Shown here: piece after piece, positions 55,065 to 63,943 of the stretch
Layout: every line of letters starts with the position of its first letter
Position numbering within the stretch: the stretch's first letter is position 1
Source: Alteriqipengyuania abyssalis
GTDB taxonomy: Bacteria > Pseudomonadota > Alphaproteobacteria > Sphingomonadales > Sphingomonadaceae
DNA length: 64,000 nt
Assembly: GCF_019857185.1 (NCBI RefSeq)
Contig: NZ_JAHWXP010000002.1
Coordinates: forward strand, 248,001-312,000
Direction: 5' to 3'
Translations under genes and position numbers: made by a program
Notes under the pieces: model-generated
The model's input: only the letters and a program-made list of their open reading frames with translations
The model's database searches: none
Told to the model about the DNA's origin: nothing

Positions 55065-55766
55065 ATGCGCGAAATCATCTTCGATACCGAAACCACCGGG
55101 ATCGACCCCAAGCAGGGGCACCGGATGGTCGAAATCGGCTGTGTCGAGCTGGTCGACCGGATGCCGACCGGCGAAACCTTCCACGCCTATTACAACCCCG
55201 AACGCGACATGCCCGCCGAAGCCGAGGCGATTCACGGCCTGAGTGCACAGTTCCTCGCGGACAAGCCGCGTTTCGCCGACGCGGTCGACGAGTTGCTCGA
55301 TTTCGTCCGTGACGACATGCTGGTGGCGCATAATGCCGGGTTCGACTTCGCCTTCCTCAACGCCGAGCTGGAGCTGTGCACGCGCGAGCCGATCTGCCTG
55401 ACCCGCAAGATCGACACGCTGGAGATGGCACGGCGCAAGAACCCGGGTGGCAAGCATTCGCTCGATGCGCTGTGTTCGCGCTACGGCGTAGATCGCAGCC
55501 ATCGCGTGTTTCACGGCGCTCTGCTCGACGCGGAGCTGCTCGCGCAGGTCTATATCGAGCTGACCGGCGGGCGACAGATCGCGATGGGCCTGATTGGCGA
55601 GATTGGCGAAGGCGATACCGCTCCCGCCGAGCCCGAACTGGCCGCGATGCTGCCCTCCGGCGATCGCCCGCGGCGCCCGGCCCGGCCCCATTCCGCAAGC
55701 GAACAGGAACTCGCAGCCCACGCGGCCTTTCTTGACCGTATGACAAGACCTATCTGGCATAGATAG
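55065..55766 (+). CDS. dnaQ: DNA polymerase III subunit epsilon (3'-5' proofreading exonuclease)
   Basis: A 233-residue DEDDh exonuclease that proofreads replication. Motif I is FDTETTGIDPKQGHRMVEIGC, motif II contains VAHNAGFDFAFLNAE, and motif III contains HRVFHGALLDAELLAQVY with the histidine before the last aspartate. The C-terminal tail (residues 180-233) carries the clamp-binding region. The ATG at 55065-55067 has GGAGG 13 bases upstream; an ATG at 55044 is less well supported. It closes the origin-linked row. Confidence 0.94.
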   Translation: MREIIFDTETTGIDPKQGHRMVEIGCVELVDRMPTGETFHAYYNPERDMPAEAEAIHGLSAQFLADKPRFADAVDELLDFVRDDMLVAHNAGFDFAFLNAELELCTREPICLTRKIDTLEMARRKNPGGKHSLDALCSRYGVDRSHRVFHGALLDAELLAQVYIELTGGRQIAMGLIGEIGEGDTAPAEPELAAMLPSGDRPRRPARPHSASEQELAAHAAFLDRMTRPIWHR

Positions 55767-55815
55767 GCCCCGCCCTCCCCCCGAAGGCGGCCAATAAGAA
55801 GGAGTATTGCTGAGC

Positions 55816-56382
55816 ATGGATGTCAGGATTTCGGGCCACCAGATCGACACCGGCGCCGCCTTGCAGGAAAACGCGACCGATCGTCTCGCCGCCATCGTCG
55901 ACAAGTATTTCAGCCGCGCGATTTCCGCCCACGCCACCTTCGGCAAGGTGCCGGGCGGGGCGTTCTCGTGCGATATCGTGGCTCATATCAAGCAGGGCCT
56001 GACGCTGAAATCGCGCGGTGAGGCGCATGACATCCACCAGGCGCTCGACGCGTCGGCCGCCAAGCTCGAAAAGCAGCTGCGCCGCTACAAGCGCCGGCTG
56101 AGCGAAAAGCACACCGACCGCGCGCTGTCGCCCGAGGCGGAGGAAGCGGCCTACCGGATCTTCGCAGCACGGGCCGAAGAAGACGAGAGCGAGGTCGACG
56201 AAGCGGCACCCGTAGTCGCCGAGACCAAGACGGACATCCCCGAAGTTTCGGTCGCCGATGCGGTCATGCTGCTCGATCTGCGCGACACCAACGCGCTGTT
56301 CTTCAAAAATGCTGGCAGTGGCCGCCATAATATGGTCTATCGCCGCCACGACGGCTCGATCGGATGGGTGGAGCCTCACTGA
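55816..56382 (+). CDS. hpf: Ribosome hibernation promoting factor, long form
   Basis: A 188-residue long-type HPF that dimerises 70S ribosomes into inactive 100S particles. The N-terminal RaiA domain has MDVRISGHQIDTGAALQENATDRLAAIVDKYF, described here by its ISGHQIDTG and DRLAAIVDKYF parts, then a flexible Glu-rich linker and a C-terminal dimerisation domain ending DTNALFFKNAGSGRHNMVYRRHDGSIGWVEP (shown by NMVYRRHDGSIGWVEP). The ATG at 55816-55818 lies ten bases from AGGAG. ptsN follows, a common order next to rpoN, but rpoN itself is absent here. Confidence 0.94.
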   Translation: MDVRISGHQIDTGAALQENATDRLAAIVDKYFSRAISAHATFGKVPGGAFSCDIVAHIKQGLTLKSRGEAHDIHQALDASAAKLEKQLRRYKRRLSEKHTDRALSPEAEEAAYRIFAARAEEDESEVDEAAPVVAETKTDIPEVSVADAVMLLDLRDTNALFFKNAGSGRHNMVYRRHDGSIGWVEPH

Positions 56383-56485
56383 CGCGCCCGCGGTTCGGCA
56401 TTGATGCCAACCAGCAAGGGCGCGCCCGCCGCGCCTCTTGCGGCATCACGCCAGACCTGACGTCAGCTCACGAAAGCACAGTACC

Positions 56486-56947
56486 TTGCCGAGTCCGTTC
56501 CGATTGCTTCCCGAGGCGGTTCGCTGCGCCCATTGCAGCGACAAGCGTGCCATCCTTGCCGAGCTCGCGCGCGGATTTGCATCCGCCTATGGGCTCGACG
56601 AGGGCATGGTGCTGGATGCGCTGCGCGAACGCGAGGCGCTCGGCAGCACCGGCTTCGGCCGGGCAGTTGCGATCCCGCACGCCCGGCTGGAGACGATCGA
56701 GAGCCCGCTGGCGATGCTGATCCATCTCGACCGCGACGTCGATTTCGACGCTGCCGACGGTATCCCCGTGCGGCTGGTGGTGGGCCTGCTCTCGCCCAGC
56801 GATGCGGGTGCTCAGCACCTCCATGCGCTCGCGGCGATATCCCGCGTGACGCGCGACGAACGCGTGCTGCACCAGTTGTTCGAAGCGCGCAGCGAGGAAG
56901 AGCTGTTCGCGATCATCGCAAATTCGGGTCTGCGTGACGCAGCCTGA
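56486..56947 (+). CDS. ptsN: Nitrogen-PTS EIIA component PtsN
   Basis: A 153-residue EIIA(Ntr) protein, the end of a regulatory phosphorelay. The phosphorylatable histidine is in GFGRAVAIPHARLETI, with FRLLPEAVRC at the start as in the sphingomonad forms. The best family start is a TTG at 56486-56488; a longer frame from a TTG at 56438 is possible. The last 14 bases overlap the GTG start of the thioesterase gene. Confidence 0.88.
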   Translation: MPSPFRLLPEAVRCAHCSDKRAILAELARGFASAYGLDEGMVLDALREREALGSTGFGRAVAIPHARLETIESPLAMLIHLDRDVDFDAADGIPVRLVVGLLSPSDAGAQHLHALAAISRVTRDERVLHQLFEARSEEELFAIIANSGLRDAA

Positions 56948-57404
56948 GGACACGCCGGGGCCCGCCGCCCATTATCGCGCGCTCGAGCGGCTCTATCGCT
57001 CGGCCCCGATCAACGCGCTGTTCGCATCGGGCCTCACCATTGAGGGTGAAGGCCGCGCGCGGATCGAGTTCGATATTACCGAAAGCGTGTATCACGCGGC
57101 GGGTGCGGCGCATGGCACCGTCTACTTCAAGATGCTCGACGACGCGGCCTTTTACGCCGCTAACACTCTGGTCACCGACCGATTCCTGCTGACGACCGCG
57201 TTCAACGCCCATTTCACCAAGCCGGTGCGCGGTGGGCGGGTGACTGCGTCGGGCGTGTGGATCAGCGGGCGACGGCGCGTGCTGGTCGCCGAATCGCGGC
57301 TGGTCGATGAAGAGGGTGACGAGATCGGGCGCGGCACCGGCACCTTCATGCGCTCGCGCATTCCGCTTTCAGGCCTCGAAGGATACGCGGACGAATCGCA
57401 ATGA
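56934..57404 (+). CDS. PaaI-type thioesterase
   Basis: A 156-residue hotdog-fold acyl-CoA thioesterase. HGTVYFKMLDDAAFYAAN (with the catalytic Asp-containing helix), FNAHFTKPVRGGRVTASGVW and RRVLVAESRLVDEEGDEI are the family features. It starts at a GTG inside the ptsN end and its stop overlaps the DUF1491 ATG (ATGA). The substrate is unknown. Confidence 0.87.
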   Translation: MTQPEDTPGPAAHYRALERLYRSAPINALFASGLTIEGEGRARIEFDITESVYHAAGAAHGTVYFKMLDDAAFYAANTLVTDRFLLTTAFNAHFTKPVRGGRVTASGVWISGRRRVLVAESRLVDEEGDEIGRGTGTFMRSRIPLSGLEGYADESQ

Positions 57405-57739
57405 GCGATTCGCGGCTGCCGACTCACCTGCTGGTGAGTGCTCTTTTGCGGCAGGTTTCGGCAGAGGGCGGCAATGGAGTTATCCTTGCCAAAGGTGACC
57501 GGGAAAGCGGCACCTATATTGTTTTGCTGCGCGAGCGAGACGGAAGCGTGAAACTAGTCGAAAGACGCCCGTCCGCCGGGTTTGGCTTTGAATGGCAAGT
57601 AACGCAGGAGAAAACCCCTGAAAACGAAGGGGAAATCTACGAATATTGCGATCGAAGACACGCTCAGGACGAGGATTTGTGGGTGGTAGAGCTACAGGTC
57701 GAAAATGCACAACGGTTCGTCGCACAAATGCGGCCTTAA
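57401..57739 (+). CDS. DUF1491 family protein
   Basis: A 112-residue protein of a small alphaproteobacterial family with SRLPTHLLVSALLRQVSAEG and the core ESGTYIVLLRERDGSV-x-LVE, then DEDLWVVELQVENAQRF. Function unknown. Its base composition is clearly less GC-rich than in the neighbouring genes, with many AAA, GAA and TTT codons, which may point to different history. The ATG overlaps the thioesterase stop. Confidence 0.85.
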   Translation: MSDSRLPTHLLVSALLRQVSAEGGNGVILAKGDRESGTYIVLLRERDGSVKLVERRPSAGFGFEWQVTQEKTPENEGEIYEYCDRRHAQDEDLWVVELQVENAQRFVAQMRP

Positions 57740-57955
57740 CTTGACCTAGCGCGCCGCACAGGCAAAGGGCCCGCGACTTCGAATTTGCGCAGGCGGTCGA
57801 AGCGGCAATACGGTCGCATCGATAAGCACGCAGTCGGGGAACGGCCGGCAGGCCTTTCAAGAACCCTCACACCTTACACAACTTCAACAAGCGCTTCGGC
57901 GCGTGATGGTTCCAGCCTGCGTCTGTGTTCGTTCACCGCCCTTTGAACGGGATCA

Positions 57956-58618
57956 ATGGGTAGCAAGACGAAATTCGGCTTTGCGGCGTTTGTCGCAGCT
58001 GGACTGATCGCATCCGCAGGGTTCACCTACGCGGACGCGCAAGCCCAACAGGGCGACACTGAAATTTCCATCGCGCCGCAGCCGGAGGCTTCGGCCGATC
58101 CGGTGTTCATCTCCGAAGAAGTGGTTCAGCCGCTGCCGGAAGAGAACGCAAGCGAGGCGGACGAGACGGCGCAGGTCGCCGACGCAGCCACGCCGCAGGC
58201 AGCATCGCTGCGCGAACTGGTCGCCGAGGTCGATGCACCCGCGACGCTGTCGCGCCAGCTCGAATGCCTGGCAGGCGCAGTCTATTTCGAAGCGCGCGGT
58301 GAGCCGATCGAAGGCCAGCTGGCGGTGGCGCAGGTCATCATCAACCGCGCCGAATCCTCGGCCTTCCCTTCGGATTATTGCGGGGTTGTCACCCAGCGCT
58401 CGCAGTTCTCCTTCGTCAAGAACGGCGTCATCCCCAGCCGCCGCAGCAATGCCGCCGCATGGGAACGTGCGCGCAAGATCGCGCGCATCGCACACGAAGG
58501 CATGTGGAACAGCGCGGCGGAAGACTCGCTCTATTTCCACGCGACCTATGTGAAGCCGAGCTGGGCGCGCAAGAAGGTCGCTCGGGCGACCATCAAGACG
58601 CACATCTTCTATCGGTAA
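57956..58618 (+). CDS. SleB-like cell wall hydrolase
   Basis: A 220-residue exported peptidoglycan hydrolase. A signal peptide (about 1-27) is followed by an acidic Ala/Glu/Pro linker and the hydrolase_2 domain (about 100-220): LAGAVYFEARGEPIEGQLAVAQVIINR (shown by YFEARGEPIEGQLAVAQVI), then DYCGVVTQRSQFSFVKNG and TIKTHIFYR. The catalytic glutamate is in the FEARGE motif. The preceding 216 bases are gene-free. A hairpin terminator follows. Confidence 0.9.
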   Translation: MGSKTKFGFAAFVAAGLIASAGFTYADAQAQQGDTEISIAPQPEASADPVFISEEVVQPLPEENASEADETAQVADAATPQAASLRELVAEVDAPATLSRQLECLAGAVYFEARGEPIEGQLAVAQVIINRAESSAFPSDYCGVVTQRSQFSFVKNGVIPSRRSNAAAWERARKIARIAHEGMWNSAAEDSLYFHATYVKPSWARKKVARATIKTHIFYR

Positions 58619-58640
58619 GCGATACCGGATCGATTATTTT

Positions 58641-58677
58641 AAGGGGGCGCGGCACGGGAGGGTGCTGCGCCCCTTTC
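58641..58677 (+). terminator. Intrinsic terminator after the cell wall hydrolase
   Basis: AAGGGGGCGCGGCAC pairs with GTGCTGCGCCCCTT around GGGAGG, with one G-T pair, and is followed by TTCGCG. It lies 22 bases after the stop codon and may also stop the convergent xth gene. Confidence 0.75.
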
Positions 58678-58693
58678 GCGTGATGGTACATCC

Positions 58694-59467
58694 TCAGGCG
58701 ATCTCGACCCACACGGGTGCATGATCGCTGGCCTTCTCGCGGCCGCGTGCGTGCTTGTCGACGCCCGCCGCCTGCAAGCGGTCAGCAAGTTCGGGCGAGA
58801 GCAGGCAGTGGTCGATGCGGAAGCCGTGATCGCGCTGCCAGGCGCCGCGCTGATAGTCCCAGAAGGTCCACACCCCGCCGCGCGGGTTGAGCGTGTCGAT
58901 CGCGTCGGTCCACCCGTCCCCCAGCAGGCGGGCATAGGCATCGCGCGATTCGGGCTGCATCAGCGCGTCGTCCGCCATCGCGGGCGGTGACCAGACGTCC
59001 TTGTCCTGCGGGATGACATTGAAATCGCCGAGCACGATCGTGGGCTTCTCCTGCGCCCACAGCGCCGCCATACGCGCGCGCAGCCGCTCCATCCACGCCA
59101 GCTTGTAATCGAATTTGGGGCCGGGATGGGGATTGCCGTTGGGCAGGTAGAGATTGGCGATGACCACCCCATCGACCTCGACCTCCAGATAACGCGCCTG
59201 ATCGTCGCTCTCGTCACCGGGCAGGCCGCGCTGACGCTCTTCCATGGTCAGACCCTGCTTGGCGAGCACGGCGACCCCGTTGAAGCTCTTCTGCCCGTGC
59301 CACAGCGCCTGATAGCCGATCTTCTCGAACTCGCTGGCAGGGAAGCCGTCGTCCTGCGACTTGATTTCCTGCAGGCACGCGACGTCGGGCTGGGTTTCCT
59401 CCAGCCATTCGAGCAGGCGGGGCAGACGGGCCTTGATCCCGTTTATGTTGAAGGTGGCGATTTTCAT
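58694..59467 (-). CDS. xth: Exodeoxyribonuclease III
   Basis: A 257-residue AP endonuclease and 3'-5' exonuclease of base excision repair. ATFNINGIKARLPRLLEWLEE at the start, CLQEIKSQDDGFP, VLGDFNVIPQDKDVW (catalytic Asp/Asn) and the final SDHAPVWVEI are all present. The ATG at 59465-59467 has no obvious Shine-Dalgarno; a small hairpin (59480-59497) sits immediately upstream. It is convergent with the cell-wall hydrolase. Confidence 0.94.
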   Translation of the reverse strand: MKIATFNINGIKARLPRLLEWLEETQPDVACLQEIKSQDDGFPASEFEKIGYQALWHGQKSFNGVAVLAKQGLTMEERQRGLPGDESDDQARYLEVEVDGVVIANLYLPNGNPHPGPKFDYKLAWMERLRARMAALWAQEKPTIVLGDFNVIPQDKDVWSPPAMADDALMQPESRDAYARLLGDGWTDAIDTLNPRGGVWTFWDYQRGAWQRDHGFRIDHCLLSPELADRLQAAGVDKHARGREKASDHAPVWVEIA

Positions 59468-59479
59468 TTTTTCTGGCTG

Positions 59480-59497
59480 TCCATCTTGTCAGATGGA
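59480..59497 (-). repeat. Small hairpin just upstream of xth
   Basis: GTCCATC and GATGGAC form a perfect seven-base stem around a TTGTCA loop, ending about 12 bases before the xth start. It is in the right place to influence translation of xth. That role is inference. Confidence 0.5.
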
Positions 59498-59503
59498 CGT
59501 GGC

Positions 59504-59583
59504 GGTACCAGCCCACACCCCCACCCGACCAGCCCATGGAATTATCCTGTCGGGTTGGCCGGGTGGGGGTGTGGGCTGGCACC
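59504..59583. repeat. Long GC-rich inverted repeat
   Basis: Arms of 32 bases (59504-59535 and 59552-59583) can pair with only three mismatches around a 16-base loop. The left arm contains CCAGCCCACACCCCCACCC and the right arm its complement. No T run follows in either direction, so it is not a simple terminator. It lies between the erpA stop and the xth start, both on the minus strand. Confidence 0.9.
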
Positions 59584-59622
59584 GTGCAAGCGTTTGGCCG
59601 AAGGCGAAACGCGGATCATGCA

Positions 59623-59952
59623 TTAGATGCCGAAGCTGGAGCCGCAGCCGCAGCCGGCGGCGGCCTGCGGGTTCTCGACCTGGAAGGCCGCGCCGCCCAG
59701 CGATTCGACGAAATCGACCTTGCTGCCTGCTACCAGATCAAGGCTGACCGGATCGACCACCAGAGTCACCCCGTCGGTCTCACTGGTCAGGTCGTCGCTC
59801 TCGGGCCCATCGGCCAGTTCGAAGCGATACTGGAAGCCCGAGCATCCGCCACCATCCACGGTGAGCCGCAAAACCGCGGGCTTGCCCTGCTTGCTGGCAA
59901 TGGCGGAGACGCGCGCTGCGGCGGCTTGCGTGAGAGCGGGAGTATCGGTCAT
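59623..59952 (-). CDS. erpA: Iron-sulfur cluster insertion protein (ErpA/IscA type)
   Basis: A 109-residue A-type carrier that delivers [Fe-S] clusters. Three cysteines appear in the expected places: GGGCSGFQYRFEL (near 41) and GCGCGSSFGI at the C-terminus (near 102 and 104). It is a near-full-length family member. The start is the ATG at 59950-59952; an earlier frame is not supported. The erpA symbol rather than iscA is tentative. A CBS-domain gene lies upstream on the same strand. Confidence 0.9.
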   Translation of the reverse strand: MTDTPALTQAAAARVSAIASKQGKPAVLRLTVDGGGCSGFQYRFELADGPESDDLTSETDGVTLVVDPVSLDLVAGSKVDFVESLGGAAFQVENPQAAAGCGCGSSFGI

Positions 59953-59983
59953 AGCTACGATATGGGCGCGAGGGGGCCTGGCC

Positions 59984-60415
59984 TCAAGCCGTCTGGATGT
60001 AGCTACGCAAATCCTCGGCCTCTCGCTCCACCTCGTCGAAGCGCGATTTGACCAGATCGCCGATCGAGACGAAGCCGAGCAGTGCATCGTCCTCGACCAC
60101 CGGGAGGTGGCGAATGCGCCGCTTGGTCATCAGCGCCAGCGCCTGGTCGATCTTCTGATCGCGCGTCACGGTGATTGCGGGCGACGTCATGACCTCGCCC
60201 ACTGGCCTTTCGAGGCAGGACGGGCCTTGCGCAGCCATGCAATAGATCACGTCGCGTTCGGAAAAGATGCCTGCAACCTTGCCGCCGTCCATCACCGGCA
60301 GCGCGCCGATCCGCTTCTCCGCGAGCAGCGCGACCGCGTCGCGCATCGGAGTTTGCGTCTGGCAGCTCACGATGTCATGAGGATCGCGATCCGCGACAAG
60401 CCGTTCGATATCCAT
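59984..60415 (-). CDS. CBS-domain protein
   Basis: A 143-residue protein with two tandem CBS domains: RDAVALLAEKRIGALPVMDGG (about 20-40) with IFSERDVIYCMA, and DQALALMTKRRIRHLPVVEDD (about 88-108) with GFVSIGDLVKSRFDE. Such pairs bind adenosine nucleotides as energy sensors. The partner protein is unknown. The ATG at 60413-60415 has GGAG eight bases upstream. Confidence 0.9.
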   Translation of the reverse strand: MDIERLVADRDPHDIVSCQTQTPMRDAVALLAEKRIGALPVMDGGKVAGIFSERDVIYCMAAQGPSCLERPVGEVMTSPAITVTRDQKIDQALALMTKRRIRHLPVVEDDALLGFVSIGDLVKSRFDEVEREAEDLRSYIQTA

Positions 60416-60503
60416 CCTCAGCTCTCCTTTTTTTGGATGAGGATCATGACACGAAGGGTGCGTTTTGGCGAATCTGCGCGACACCCTGCCACAGGAGGGC
60501 CCG

Positions 60504-60827
60504 ATGCCGCCCAAATCCCCGCTCGACGATCCCGAACAGGCTGCCTTCGCCTGGGCGCGCTACAAGCGGATCATGCGCTTCATGCTGCTGGTGACGATCA
60601 TCGTGGTCGCAGCGGCAATGGCGGCGATCTTCTGGAGCGAGGCGGAGGTCAGCCCGCATTTCTTCATCGCGGTCGCGCTGGGCATCGGGCTGACGATGCT
60701 GCTTGCCAGCGCGCTGATGGGGCTGGTGTTCCTCTCCAACGGGACCGGCCACGACGAATCGATCCACAACCCGCTGGCCGACGAGGATGGCTGGCACGAC
60801 AGCGGCGAGGACGACTGGCGGCGCTGA
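60504..60827 (+). CDS. Small membrane protein of unknown function
   Basis: A 107-residue protein with two hydrophobic helices (about 25-50: FMLLVTIIVVAAAMAAIFW, and about 55-80: FFIAVALGIGLTMLLASALM) between charged ends; the C-terminus is acidic (ADEDGWHDSGEDDW). I do not recognise the family. AGGAGG lies six bases before the ATG at 60504. It is divergent from the CBS gene and convergent with the ferredoxin gene. Confidence 0.75.
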   Translation: MPPKSPLDDPEQAAFAWARYKRIMRFMLLVTIIVVAAAMAAIFWSEAEVSPHFFIAVALGIGLTMLLASALMGLVFLSNGTGHDESIHNPLADEDGWHDSGEDDWRR

Positions 60828-60833
60828 GAGCCC

Positions 60834-61220
60834 TCAGCGCTCCGGATACAGGCGATACGCCTCCACCGGTTCGCCCCCGATAAGGTGCTGCTGGATGATC
60901 TCCTCCAGCACCTCAGGCTTGCACGAGTGGTACCAGACGCCATCGGGCTGGACGAGCGCGATCGGCCCCGCGTCGCAGATCTGCAGGCAGTCCGCCTTGG
61001 TCCGCCGGACCAGCAGATCCTGCCCCTCATCCTTCGACGGGCCGATCCGCAGCTCCTTCAGCCGTTTCTTGAGGTAGTTCCAGGATTCCTTGCCCTGCGC
61101 ACGATCGCAGCACTTCGCCTTTTCCGGCATCGCGCACAGGAAGATGTGCCGCGCGGCGCGCTCTCCACCGGTCTTGGCGAGTGCCTCGCGCGCCTTGCGC
61201 AGTTCCCTGGCCTTGTTCAT
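60834..61220 (-). CDS. Thioredoxin-like [2Fe-2S] ferredoxin
   Basis: A 128-residue protein of the (2Fe-2S) ferredoxin domain related to the NuoE fold. Cysteines in [18 protein letters not shown] (near 29 and 37-38) and [22 protein letters not shown] (near 82 and 100) form the cluster site. Its gene precedes and overlaps the S9 peptidase gene at the ATGA (61217-61220). The redox partner is unknown. Confidence 0.83.
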   Translation of the reverse strand: MNKARELRKAREALAKTGGERAARHIFLCAMPEKAKCCDRAQGKESWNYLKKRLKELRIGPSKDEGQDLLVRRTKADCLQICDAGPIALVQPDGVWYHSCKPEVLEEIIQQHLIGGEPVEAYRLYPER

Positions 61221-63352
61221 TCGGAGTCTTCGCCCAGCCAGCGATCGAGCCAGGCGAACACGGTGTCGTGCCACTGCAGCGAGTTGGCAGGCTTGAGCAC
61301 CCAGTGGTTCTCGTCCGGGAAGACCAGCAGCTGCGAGGGGATGCCGCGCTCTTGCAAGGCGGTGAAGGCGCCGATGCCCTGGGTGTAGGGCACGCGGAAA
61401 TCCTTCTCTCCGGTGACCACCAGCATCGGGGTCTGCCAGCTGTCGACGTAGTTCACCGGGTTCCAGCGCTCGTAAGTGTCGCGCGCCACGGCGTAGCTGC
61501 CGCCGAAGTCCCAGCGGGGAAACCACAGTTCTTCGGTCGCGTAATAGAAGCTGCGCATGTCGAACAGGCCGTCGTGCTGCACCAGGCAGTCGAACCGGTC
61601 GGACCAGTTCCCCGCGATCCAGTTCATCATGTAGCCGCCGTAGGACGCGCCCATTGCGCAGGCCTTGTCGCCGTCGATCTGCGGATCGAGTGCGAGCGCG
61701 GCGGCGAGGCCCTTTTGCAGGTCCTCCAGCGGCTTGCCGCCCCAGTCGCGGTTGATCGCATCGGTGAAGGCCTGTCCATATCCGGTCGACCCGTGGAAAT
61801 CGACCGAGATCACCGCATAGCCCTGGCTCGCCAGCACGCGCGGGTTCCAGCGGCTCGACCAGCCATCGTTGAACGAACCCTGCGGCCCGCCGTGGACGTA
61901 GAGAATCGCAGGCAGCGTACCGGTCGCGCCGGAAGGCTTGGTGATCTGGCCCCACACGGTGTCGCCATTCGCGCCCGCGAAATCGAACCGGCGGGTCTCG
62001 ACCGGGGCGAGTGCATCGATCCGGTCGGTCGCGACGCTGGTCAGCCGGTCTGCCTCACCCCAGTTGCGCGACAGGTAGACTTCGGCCGGGGCAGCGATCG
62101 AATCGCGGGTGAACAATAGGCGCTGGCCATCCAGCGGGGTCACGTTACCGATATGCGCTTCGTTGCCGGGCATCAGGTCGAGCTTGGTCACCGTGCCGGT
62201 GCGCGGGTCGATCCGGAAGGCGGGCGTGTCGAGCACGTCCTGCGCTGTGGCGACGATCCAGCGCGAATCGGGGGTCCAGGCGAGTGAGCCGAAGCTGCGG
62301 TCGAAATCCTGCGTCAGCGCGCGGGTTTCTCCGGTCGAGAGATCGCGCAGCATGATCCGCAGCCGGTCCGCTTCGTATGCGGGCCGCTCCATCGCGAGAT
62401 AGGCGAGCCACTTGCCGTCGGGCGACGGTGCGGGGGTGCCGTCGGTCGCCTCGTTCGCGTCGGTCAGGTTGGCGGGGGCGGTGTCGCCCATGGTGAAGCT
62501 GTAGATATCGGTGTCGGTCGAGGTCGGCTCTGCCGCATCCGATTCGCGGGCGACGAAATAGAGCGTCTTGCCGTCCGGGCTCCACGCCATGTCTTCAAGC
62601 CCGCCGAAGGGCTGCAGCGGCGTGTCGCCGACCAGCGCGCCTTCGCCGTCTGGCCCGTCGACCGCAACGCCCGGGCCGCACGCCTTGCCGCCCGACAGCG
62701 GGAACACGAACACGCGGCTGAACACATCGGGTGTCTCCCACGTATCCCAGTGCCGCACGAAGCCGTCTTCATTGTCGTACAGCCTGCCGGAACCGGTCGC
62801 GGTTGTGGCGGCATCGGGGCAGTCGAACTGCGCGCAGCCGCGTGGCACATTGCCGAAGATCGCGAGGCTTTCGCCATTGGGCGAGACTTCGAATCCGCCG
62901 ACCTCGCGGGTCAGCTGGGTCACCTGATGCAGATCGGCCAGCGTGCCGTCGCCGCGCAGCGCCCCGCGCCACACCTGCGCGCCGGTCGACCCTTCGCCGC
63001 CGGGCGCGAGGAAATAGACTTCGTCATCGCCGACGAAGACGGGCGAGGACGCGCCTTCGGGCATGGTCGCGACGACCTCTTCCCCGGTGGCGATCGTGCG
63101 GGCCCGGTACTGCGTGCTGCGGGCAAGCGATTCGGGATCGGTGGTGGTGACCGAATAGAGCGCCAGCGTGCCGTCATCATTGACGCTCGGCCCCCCGAGA
63201 CGCGGCATGGTGACCAGGTCGAGCGCGGTCATCGGATGCGGGGCCGTCGGCTGGACGGCGCTGCTCTGGGCAGTCTCTTGCGCGATTGCGGGGGTGGTGA
63301 CGAACGCCGCGGAGGCGGCGAGAAGGGCGAGCGGTTTAAAAGCCTTGCGCAT
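61217..63352 (-). CDS. S9 family prolyl oligopeptidase-like peptidase
   Basis: A 711-residue exported serine peptidase. The signal peptide (1-25) is followed by a beta-propeller domain with WD40-like blades and a C-terminal alpha/beta-hydrolase domain (about 470-711). The catalytic serine is in [15 protein letters not shown], the aspartate near [11 protein letters not shown], and the histidine in DENHWVLKP, as in acylaminoacyl peptidases. The ATG at 63350-63352 starts the signal peptide. Downstream, its end overlaps the small ferredoxin gene. Confidence 0.92.
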   Translation of the reverse strand: MRKAFKPLALLAASAAFVTTPAIAQETAQSSAVQPTAPHPMTALDLVTMPRLGGPSVNDDGTLALYSVTTTDPESLARSTQYRARTIATGEEVVATMPEGASSPVFVGDDEVYFLAPGGEGSTGAQVWRGALRGDGTLADLHQVTQLTREVGGFEVSPNGESLAIFGNVPRGCAQFDCPDAATTATGSGRLYDNEDGFVRHWDTWETPDVFSRVFVFPLSGGKACGPGVAVDGPDGEGALVGDTPLQPFGGLEDMAWSPDGKTLYFVARESDAAEPTSTDTDIYSFTMGDTAPANLTDANEATDGTPAPSPDGKWLAYLAMERPAYEADRLRIMLRDLSTGETRALTQDFDRSFGSLAWTPDSRWIVATAQDVLDTPAFRIDPRTGTVTKLDLMPGNEAHIGNVTPLDGQRLLFTRDSIAAPAEVYLSRNWGEADRLTSVATDRIDALAPVETRRFDFAGANGDTVWGQITKPSGATGTLPAILYVHGGPQGSFNDGWSSRWNPRVLASQGYAVISVDFHGSTGYGQAFTDAINRDWGGKPLEDLQKGLAAALALDPQIDGDKACAMGASYGGYMMNWIAGNWSDRFDCLVQHDGLFDMRSFYYATEELWFPRWDFGGSYAVARDTYERWNPVNYVDSWQTPMLVVTGEKDFRVPYTQGIGAFTALQERGIPSQLLVFPDENHWVLKPANSLQWHDTVFAWLDRWLGEDSE

Positions 63353-63441
63353 GGCGCGCGAAACTAAGCCTGTCGCCGTGGCTCGCAAGCGAATTCTGGT
63401 GACGAGTCGGGGTGGCGCGGGGCCAACACCTCCAGCGCGGA

Positions 63442-63918
63442 TCAGTCCTGCTTTTTGACGATTCGCGCGATCTCCTGGCGGACCAGCTCCTCCACCATCG
63501 GCGGCAGGTTCTTGTCGAGCCAGTCGGCCAGCATCGGGCGCAGCATCTCGCGCACCATGCCTTCGAGCGAGGTTTCGCCCGAGCGGACGATCTGCGGCTG
63601 CGCGCCCGGCTCTGCCAGCAGCGCGAGGGTCGCGAGATTGTCACGCAGGGATTCGCGCGAAGTGGCGCTCATCAGAGGTTCGTCCTGTTCATCTTCATGG
63701 CCGGCGGCGTGCCCGGCGTCCGTCATATCGTCGTCTTCGACCAGATCGGCTTCTGCGAGATCGAACACCTCGTCGGCCTCTTCCTCAAGAACCGGCTCCG
63801 CACGGCTGGCGCGTTCGCGCCGCCGCCGCGCATCCAGCGCGCCCGCGCGATTGTCGCGCGCGATCACCTTCTTGATGGAATCGAGAATTTCCTCGACCGA
63901 CGCTTCGCCGTCCCGCAA
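63442..63918 (-). CDS. popZ: Pole-organising protein PopZ (DUF2497)
   Basis: A 158-residue protein with the DUF2497 architecture: an N-terminal helix VEEILDSIKKVIARDN used for client binding, an acidic Asp/Glu-rich middle (about 45-90) and a C-terminal oligomerisation region MVREMLRPMLADWLDKNLPPMVEELVRQEI (shown by MLRPMLADWLDKNLPPMVE). PopZ condensates at the cell pole anchor ParB-parS in Caulobacter. It begins at a TTG (63916-63918) with GGGGGACGGA upstream; no in-frame ATG lies earlier. The gene is 11.5 kb from the candidate oriC. Confidence 0.9.
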   Translation of the reverse strand: MRDGEASVEEILDSIKKVIARDNRAGALDARRRRERASRAEPVLEEEADEVFDLAEADLVEDDDMTDAGHAAGHEDEQDEPLMSATSRESLRDNLATLALLAEPGAQPQIVRSGETSLEGMVREMLRPMLADWLDKNLPPMVEELVRQEIARIVKKQD

Positions 63919-63943
63919 GTTTCCGTCCCCCGACAGTGGTCGT

